A DNA stretch of 64,000 bases from Mycobacterium sp. D16R12. GTDB taxonomy: Bacteria; Actinomycetota; Actinomycetes; Mycobacteriales; Mycobacteriaceae. The translations under genes and the position numbers were made by a program. Shown here piece after piece: positions 59,099 through 64,000 of this stretch. Every line of letters starts with the position of its first letter. Within the stretch, counting starts at the first letter, position 1. The notes beneath the pieces were generated by a model. The model had not been told where the DNA came from. It was given only the letters and a program-made list of their open reading frames with translations, and ran no database searches. The stretch is from positions 62,001 to 126,000 of the forward strand of contig NZ_MAFC01000029.1 in NCBI RefSeq assembly GCF_002013465.1, in the 5' to 3' direction.

Positions 59099-59104
59099 TA
59101 GGGT
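59099..59104 (+). promoter_or_regulatory. -10 box for a leaderless far
   Basis: TAGGGT lies exactly 7 nt before the far ATG at 59112, with no ribosome binding site between. Leaderless initiation is likely. Confidence 0.5.
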
Positions 59105-59111
59105 GACCCCC

Positions 59112-60203
59112 ATGGCTGACAGTGACGTCAAGACAGGGCCCCTTGCGGGCGTAAAGGTGATCGAGCTCGGTGGCATCGGCCCCGGGCCGCACGCGGCGAT
59201 GATGTTGTCCGACTTGGGGGCAGACGTCATTCGGGTCCGTCGCCCGGGTGGGCTTGCGATCCCCGCTGAGGAGAGCGATCTCTTCCATCGCGGCAAGCGC
59301 CTGGTCAACCTGGACGTCAAGAAGGACACCGAAGGGCTGCTCGCGCTCGTCGACAAGGCCGATGTACTGCTGGACCCGTTCCGGCCCGGTGTGTGCGAGC
59401 GCATCGGGATCGGCCCCGAGGAGTGCGCCAAGCGCAACCCGCGGCTGATTTTCGCCCGGATGACGGGCTGGGGCCAGCACGGTCCGATGGCCGACCGCGC
59501 GGGCCACGACATCAACTACCTGTCGCTGACCGGTGCCCTGGGCTCGATGGGCTACAAGGACCGTCCGCCGATGCCGCCGATGAACTTGGTCGCCGATTTC
59601 GGTGGTGGCTCAATGCTTTTGGTGCAGGGCATCCTGGCCGCGCTGTACGAGCGTGAGAAGTCGGGCAAGGGGCAGGTCATCGATGGCGCCATGGTCGACG
59701 GCGTCAGCCAGCTGGCTCAGATGCAATGGACGATGTACAACAACGATCTGCTGTTCGACGAGCGTGAGTCTGGTCTGCTCGACGGTGGGGCACCGTTCTA
59801 CGGCACCTATGAGACCTCCGACGGCAAATACATGGCGGTGGGATCGATCGAGCCGCAGTTCTTCGCGATTCTGGTGCAGGGTCTGGGACTGGATCCCGAG
59901 AGCGTTCCCTTCCAGCTCGACAAGGCGCGCTACCCGGAGATGCGCAAGATGTTCGACGACGCATTCAAGACCAAGACCCGCGATGAGTGGACTGAGATCT
60001 TCATCGGCACCGACGCCTGTGTGTCACCGGTGCTGACCTGGGGCGAGGCCAAACAGAACGGGCATCTGCGCGAGCGCGGCACCATCGTCGACGTCAACGG
60101 AGTGACGCAGGCCGCGCCGGCTCCGCGCTTCTCACGGACGCCCAGTGGGCCCATCGAGGCGCCGCCGAAGGACACGACCGAGCTCTCCGATATCGGCTGG
60201 TGA
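59112..60203 (+). CDS. far: fatty-acid-CoA racemase (CoA-transferase family III)
   Basis: A 363-residue protein of the alpha-methylacyl-CoA racemase family, matching Rv0855 (far). It has VKVIELGGIGPGPHA at the CoA-binding start, GHDINYLSLTGAL with the active-site Asp, and MVDGVSQLAQMQW. The role is epimerising 2-methylacyl-CoA so that branched chains can enter beta-oxidation. ATG 59112 is preferred over GTG 59103 because it fits a leaderless promoter. It is controlled through the same element as fadA. Confidence 0.9.
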   Translation: MADSDVKTGPLAGVKVIELGGIGPGPHAAMMLSDLGADVIRVRRPGGLAIPAEESDLFHRGKRLVNLDVKKDTEGLLALVDKADVLLDPFRPGVCERIGIGPEECAKRNPRLIFARMTGWGQHGPMADRAGHDINYLSLTGALGSMGYKDRPPMPPMNLVADFGGGSMLLVQGILAALYEREKSGKGQVIDGAMVDGVSQLAQMQWTMYNNDLLFDERESGLLDGGAPFYGTYETSDGKYMAVGSIEPQFFAILVQGLGLDPESVPFQLDKARYPEMRKMFDDAFKTKTRDEWTEIFIGTDACVSPVLTWGEAKQNGHLRERGTIVDVNGVTQAAPAPRFSRTPSGPIEAPPKDTTELSDIGW

Positions 60204-60210
60204 TTTAGTC

Positions 60211-60241
60211 GAGATTGCTAGTACTAGGTACTGGTAGTCTC
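60211..60241. promoter_or_regulatory. 31-bp imperfect palindrome upstream of the esterase
   Basis: GAGATTGCTAGTAC, TAG, GTACTGGTAGTCTC: 14-bp arms agreeing at 11 positions, 33 bp before the esterase ATG. It is probably an operator. Confidence 0.45.
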
Positions 60242-60273
60242 GCCCCAAAGCAATGACGCTACGAGGAGGCTCG

Positions 60274-61344
60274 ATGACCAGTGCCCGACATGCCACCGAA
60301 TCCCGGCTGGCCGCCGTCACCTATGCGGGGCCGGAGTGGATGGGTAAGGCCAATTGGCATTCGGTGGCCGAGACGTATCTGTTCAAGGCGGTGGGCAAGC
60401 CGGGTCTGTACGGGTTGACCCGGCTGATGCTGGCCCTCAACCGGCGGTTCCCGGATGCCCTGCTGAACCGGCGATACGACGGACTGGAACGCCTCATGGG
60501 CTGGGTGCCGGGTGTGTCCGGAACCCGCACCGAGCGTGTTCAGCTGCCGAACTGCGAGGCCGAATGGACGTGGAATGCCAAGAATGAGCCGGGGCCAGAC
60601 GCCCCGGTGGTCATCTACTTCCACGGGTCGGCGTTCATCGCGTTGGGGATCAACAGTCATCGGCCGTTGGTGAGCCATATCGCGCGTGACTCCGGTGCAC
60701 GGGCGCTGAGCGTGGGCTACCGGTTGTGCCCGCGCAATCTGGTCGAAGATGCCGTCGCCGACGGCGTCGACGCGTACCGGTACGTGCTGAGCCAGGGTGT
60801 CGATCCGGACAACATCGTGCTCGCAGGCGATTCGGCCGGTGGATTCCTGGCGGCGATGACCGCTATCGCGGTGCGGGATCAGGGCTTGCGCCCGCCTGCG
60901 GGGTGTGTGCTGATCTCGGCAGCCACCAACAACGACATGGAGCCCAAGTACGCAGCCGCCAAACGCGTCGGCGATGCCATGTTCCCCGTGAACTTCCTGA
61001 AGATGATCAACGACGTGTTCGTGCTGCGCAACGGTGTGCGCGAGCCGGGAGCGTGCCCGGCCGACTCCGACCTGACCGGACTGGGCCCATTCCTGCTGCA
61101 GGTGGGTTCGCAGGAGGCGCTGCGGCCCGACTCTGAGCTGTTGGCGGAACGTCTTGTCGCGGCAGGGGTTCCGGTGCGGTTGCAGATCTTTGACCGTGCG
61201 ATTCACGTGTTCCAGGTGTTCGCGGCGACGAACCCGGACGCGCGGCGCGCGGTGGGGGAGATCACCGAGTTCATCAAGATCGTGCCCGGGCTGGCCAAGG
61301 CGCGGCAGCGTCCGGACACTGTCGCGGCGGGCCTAACCTCCTAG
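60274..61344 (+). CDS. HSL-type esterase/lipase
   Basis: A 356-residue hydrolase. The oxyanion motif appears as HGSAF instead of HGGGF, the nucleophile elbow is GDSAGG, and a late His lies in RAIHVFQVF. The N-terminal cap is longer than in the esterase at 45834. GAGGAGG precedes ATG 60274; an in-frame ATG at 60253 has no such site. It is a likely carboxyl- or triacylglycerol esterase (Lip family). It overlaps the convergent dapC by 12 bp. Confidence 0.87.
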   Translation: MTSARHATESRLAAVTYAGPEWMGKANWHSVAETYLFKAVGKPGLYGLTRLMLALNRRFPDALLNRRYDGLERLMGWVPGVSGTRTERVQLPNCEAEWTWNAKNEPGPDAPVVIYFHGSAFIALGINSHRPLVSHIARDSGARALSVGYRLCPRNLVEDAVADGVDAYRYVLSQGVDPDNIVLAGDSAGGFLAAMTAIAVRDQGLRPPAGCVLISAATNNDMEPKYAAAKRVGDAMFPVNFLKMINDVFVLRNGVREPGACPADSDLTGLGPFLLQVGSQEALRPDSELLAERLVAAGVPVRLQIFDRAIHVFQVFAATNPDARRAVGEITEFIKIVPGLAKARQRPDTVAAGLTS

Positions 61345-62511
61345 CCGCGCCAGGCGCGATATCGCCTCGTCGATCACCGCGTCGCGTTTAGCGAAGGTGA
61401 ACCGCACCAAGTGATTCCATTGATCGGCTGTGCCGGTACCGGGATCACAGAAGGCGCTTACCGGAACCGCCGCCACGCCAACGGTTTCCGGTAAGCGCCG
61501 ACAGAGCTCGGCACTGTCGCTGAATCCCAGCGGCCGCGGATCCGCGCAGACGAAGTACCCGCCCTCGCTGCTGTGCACCTCGAACCCCAGGCCGGTGAGT
61601 GCCCCAGAGAGGCGATCGCGCCTGCGCTGCAATGACTCTCGCAGGTTCTTTACCCAGGCTTGTTCGGTGTCCAAGGCCACCGCCACCGCGGGCTGAAATG
61701 GCCCACCGCCGACATAGGTAAGGAACTGTTTGGCGGCGCGCACACCCGCGACCAAGTCCGCTGAGCCACAAGCCCAGCCGATCTTCCAGCCGGTGCAGTT
61801 GAACGTCTTGGCGGCGCTGGAAATCGTGATCGTGCGATCGGCCATGCCGGGCAGGCTGGCCATCGTGGTCTGCGTGCGCCCATCGAAGAGCAGCCGCTCA
61901 TACACCTCATCGGAAACGACCAGCAGATCGTGCTCGACCGCGAGCTCGGCGACCCGTGCCAGCTCGGCGTCGGTGAACACCTTGCCCGTCGGGTTGTGCG
62001 GAGAATTGATGACCAGTGCGGCGGTCCGGGGGGTGATGGCGGCCGCGAGCGCGTCGCAGTCCAGGGCGACGCCCGCACCGTCGGGGACAAGCGGTACCGG
62101 GACACGAACAGCACCGGCCATGGCCACCACGGCGGCATACGAGTCGTAGTACGGCTCGATCAAGATGACCTCGGAGCCGGGTTCGACGAGGCCCAGCACC
62201 GCACCCGCGATCGCCTCGGTGGCGCCGACGGTCACCAGCACCTGTGTTTCCGGATCGAGCTCCTCGCCGTAGCGGGCGAGCCGATCGGCGGCGATGGCAC
62301 GGCGCAGTTCGGGGGTGCCCAGCCCGGGTGGATATTGGTTGAGACCGGAACGGATGGCCTGCTGCGCGGCGTCGAGCATGGACGCGGGCCCGTCTTCATC
62401 GGGGAATCCCTGGCCCAGATTGATCGCGTCGTGGCGGACCGCGAGGGCCGACATTTCAGCGAAGATCGTTGCGCCGAAAGGGCGCAACCGGTTGACGGTC
62501 CCCGGCTTCAT
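61333..62511 (-). CDS. dapC: PLP aminotransferase, DapC type
   Basis: A 392-residue fold-type I aminotransferase closely patterned on Rv0858c (DapC, N-succinyl-diaminopimelate aminotransferase of lysine and peptidoglycan synthesis). NLGQGFPDEDGP, INSPHNPTGKVF and the PLP lysine in SSAAKTFNCTGWKIGW are present. ATG 62511 gives the family N-terminus (RLRPFGATIFAEMSALA). The substrate is assigned by synteny; kynurenine/methionine-type aminotransferases look alike. Confidence 0.87.
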   Translation of the reverse strand: MKPGTVNRLRPFGATIFAEMSALAVRHDAINLGQGFPDEDGPASMLDAAQQAIRSGLNQYPPGLGTPELRRAIAADRLARYGEELDPETQVLVTVGATEAIAGAVLGLVEPGSEVILIEPYYDSYAAVVAMAGAVRVPVPLVPDGAGVALDCDALAAAITPRTAALVINSPHNPTGKVFTDAELARVAELAVEHDLLVVSDEVYERLLFDGRTQTTMASLPGMADRTITISSAAKTFNCTGWKIGWACGSADLVAGVRAAKQFLTYVGGGPFQPAVAVALDTEQAWVKNLRESLQRRRDRLSGALTGLGFEVHSSEGGYFVCADPRPLGFSDSAELCRRLPETVGVAAVPVSAFCDPGTGTADQWNHLVRFTFAKRDAVIDEAISRLARLGG

Positions 62512-62533
62512 GCCGGGCAGCCTACCGCCGGAG

Positions 62534-62941
62534 CTAGCAGCTGGGCGGTTCGAAGGACAGGTCGGTGTCCGGGATGGGGCAGAAATAGTGACTAAGGCCC
62601 GGATTGTCTCGGTCATGGCTGTCCACGAAGACCTCCACATCCCGGTCCGCGCCGTATACCCGGTAGTACGTGGTGGTGTCCTCGAGGAAGAAGTTCGCGA
62701 TCGTGGTCACCAGTTCGCCGCCGGTACCGGCGGCGCGGGCCTGGCGCATGCAGTCCAGATAGTTCGGCGGGATCTCGTGTGACGGCGGCAGCATGCGCAA
62801 CCTGCCGCAGTCGTGCAGCGCCGGCCGTTGTTCGAAGGCGAGGTCGGGGGTGAGCGGATCCGGCGCGGCCTGCGCCAGCGGCGGACCTCCTGCCGCGAAG
62901 GCAGCCAGGATTACCGACGCGGTGCAGAGTCCTTTGAGCAT
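62534..62941 (-). CDS. small exported protein, paralog 1
   Basis: 135 residues. The signal peptide ends at QAAPDP (about residue 26). The mature part has HDCGRL, LDCMRQA, FVDSHDRDN and YFCPIPD, with a Cys at the very end, giving five cysteines. It shares the order of motifs with the next gene (DCM..A, TYYRV, VEVFVD), so the two are a tandem duplicate. No function is known to me. Confidence 0.7.
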   Translation of the reverse strand: MLKGLCTASVILAAFAAGGPPLAQAAPDPLTPDLAFEQRPALHDCGRLRMLPPSHEIPPNYLDCMRQARAAGTGGELVTTIANFFLEDTTTYYRVYGADRDVEVFVDSHDRDNPGLSHYFCPIPDTDLSFEPPSC

Positions 62942-63045
62942 CGCTCCAGACTTGCCGCCTTCGGGTCGACAGCGGGAGATTTCGGTGAAATCTCGTCGCA
63001 CAGCACGGTAAAGCGCGTGTCCGGCTGGGGTCCGGCCCCAGGGGG

Positions 63046-63522
63046 CTATCGATCCGGCTGCGATGTGGGGTCGGGGCAGCCGGGGTTCGGCGTGTAGTCG
63101 GTGGGGGCGGCCCAGCAGAAGAAATGGCGCCAGCCGAAATTGCTGAACTGGTCGCCGCTGTAGTCGACGAAGACCTCGACCCTCTGCTGTGGGGAGAACA
63201 CCCGGTAATAGGTGATGACGGGATCGCCCTCGATCGTGGACTCGACGAGCTTCAGTTCGGCGCCTCTGCCGGAAGTCTTGGCGACGTTCATACAGTCGCG
63301 CTGTGCGTCGGGTACTGGACCGTCTTTGAGCCCGAAGGCATAGGACCCGCAGCTGGGTAGGGGGGTGCGATCTGTAAATGCCTTGGGCGGAGGCGAGGCC
63401 GCAGGGCAGTAGATGGTCCTCGTGCCCAGCGAGTCCCAGGCCCACCACACGGCGAATATCGTCAGGGCGGCAATAGCCCCGATGAGCACGCGTCTTAGTG
63501 GGAGAGACCGAGTCCGCAGCAC
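63046..63522 (-). CDS. small membrane-anchored protein, paralog 2
   Basis: 158 residues. A basic start and one hydrophobic helix (VLIGAIAALTIFAVWWAW) act as signal or anchor. The extracytoplasmic part has PSCGSYAF, RDCMNVAK, TYYRVFSPQQRVEVFVDY, HFFCWAAP and NPGCPDP, matching paralog 1 in order. It is transcribed toward paralog 1 with a 104-bp gap and diverges from fadA. Confidence 0.7.
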   Translation of the reverse strand: MLRTRSLPLRRVLIGAIAALTIFAVWWAWDSLGTRTIYCPAASPPPKAFTDRTPLPSCGSYAFGLKDGPVPDAQRDCMNVAKTSGRGAELKLVESTIEGDPVITYYRVFSPQQRVEVFVDYSGDQFSNFGWRHFFCWAAPTDYTPNPGCPDPTSQPDR

Positions 63523-63545
63523 ACTGCAAGCCTACCGGCACCATA

Positions 63546-63563
63546 TTCCCAACCAACGGGTTG
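63546..63563. promoter_or_regulatory. 18-bp operator upstream of fadA
   Basis: TTCCCAACCAACGGGTTG, identical to 59075-59092. Here the dyad extends to CCCAACC-AACG-GGTTGGG. It is followed by a TACCAT (63575-63580) that may be the fadA -10; fadA starts 143 bp beyond the element. Confidence 0.65.
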
Positions 63564-63706
63564 GGAGGGCTGCTTACCATGGGGACGCCACCCTGGTCTA
63601 ACGTAGGGCTGTCTCGGCGAACTGACCCGGAGTCAACCCCGGAATCAAAGGCCGGCACACCTTGCACCACATGCCCCATACGCACCCCCTATAAGGACGT
63701 ATACCC

Positions 63707-64000
63707 ATGACTGAAGCATTCATCTACGAGGCCATCCGCACGCCTCGCGGCAAGCAGCGCGGCGGCGCCCTCAACGAGGTCAAGCCGCTGAACCTGGTGG
63801 TCGGCCTGATCGACGAGATCCGCCGCCGCTTCCCCGACCTGGACGAAAACCTGATCAGCGATGTCGTGCTCGGCGTCGTGGCACCCGTCGGCGACCAGGG
63901 CGGCGACATCGCCCGCACCGCGGTGCTGGCGGCTGGCCTGCCCGACACCGTCGGTGGCGTGCAGCTCAACCGCTTCTGTGCCTCCGGGCTGGAAGCCGTC
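63707..64000 (+). CDS. fadA: acetyl-CoA acetyltransferase FadA, 5' part
   Basis: The first 98 residues of a thiolase running off the window. It begins MTEAFIYEAIRTPRGKQRGG, the standard thiolase N-terminus, and reaches NRFCASGLEAV, which holds the nucleophilic Cys. It matches Rv0859, the beta-oxidation 3-ketoacyl-CoA thiolase that forms the trifunctional complex with FadB, and follows dapC as in M. tuberculosis. AAGGA lies upstream of the ATG. Confidence 0.94.
   Translation, partial: MTEAFIYEAIRTPRGKQRGGALNEVKPLNLVVGLIDEIRRRFPDLDENLISDVVLGVVAPVGDQGGDIARTAVLAAGLPDTVGGVQLNRFCASGLEAV

Overview
The window is high-GC actinobacterial chromosome, almost certainly a rapidly growing mycobacterium. 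It carries mycothiol synthase, an MspA-type porin, a PPE protein, desA1, lmeA and several leaderless-looking promoters. The gene order purM / DUF3073 / ygfZ / pabC / nitrobindin / sseC / cysA2 / thiX / lmeA / glnR / mshD / pst / LCP / dus / desA1, and later far / dapC / fadA, follows the Mycobacterium tuberculosis Rv0809-Rv0824c and Rv0855-Rv0859 blocks. The porin cassette inserted between nitrobindin and sseC and the accessory content suggest the Mycobacteroides abscessus-chelonae group; that placement is inference.

Layout. 1-5.7 kb: end of a Rieske oxygenase, a DapB-like oxidoreductase, purine and folate genes, and nitrobindin. 5.8-11.4 kb: secreted proteins, a NarL-type two-component system, and an MspA-family porin with two paralogous secreted proteins. 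11.4-14.6 kb: a sulfur operon (DUF4395, cysA2, sseC) behind a polycysteine leader peptide, then thiX and lmeA. 14.7-22.2 kb: glnR, mshD, and the pst phosphate operon and phoU, with PHO-box-like repeats before pstS and before phoU. 22.3-27 kb: an LCP ligase, dus and desA1. 27-37 kb: accessory metabolism and transport (TetR, two MpaB/DUF2236 oxygenases, a GAP-family exporter, SDR, DMT and MFS transporters, AraC). 37.2-37.7 kb: tRNA-Lys, Glu, Asp and Phe.

37.7-43.3 kb is an accessory island beside tRNA-Phe. It has a 26-bp perfect palindrome, an excisionase-like remnant, a secreted Cys-rich protein, and a 688-residue membrane protein whose last ~110 codons turn abruptly AT-richer. Two overlapping AT-rich genes for small membrane proteins follow. 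I read this tentatively as an exchangeable effector tip with immunity-like partners; it is the best candidate for an undescribed system here.

43.3-54 kb: a PPE-PPW protein with a His/Asp-rich tract and a Zur-box-like site, esterase/SDR/TetR genes, and a TetR-controlled acyl-CoA cluster (enoyl-CoA hydratase, two thiolase-like proteins, two DUF35 proteins). 54-59 kb: a FecB-like lipoprotein diverging from a four-gene envelope operon of unknown function with duplicated domains. 59-64 kb: far, an esterase, dapC, two paralogous small exported proteins and the start of fadA. far and fadA share an identical 18-bp operator-like element.

Coordinates rest on reading frame, start context and family length. 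Product names come from recognised motifs, and no database search was run.
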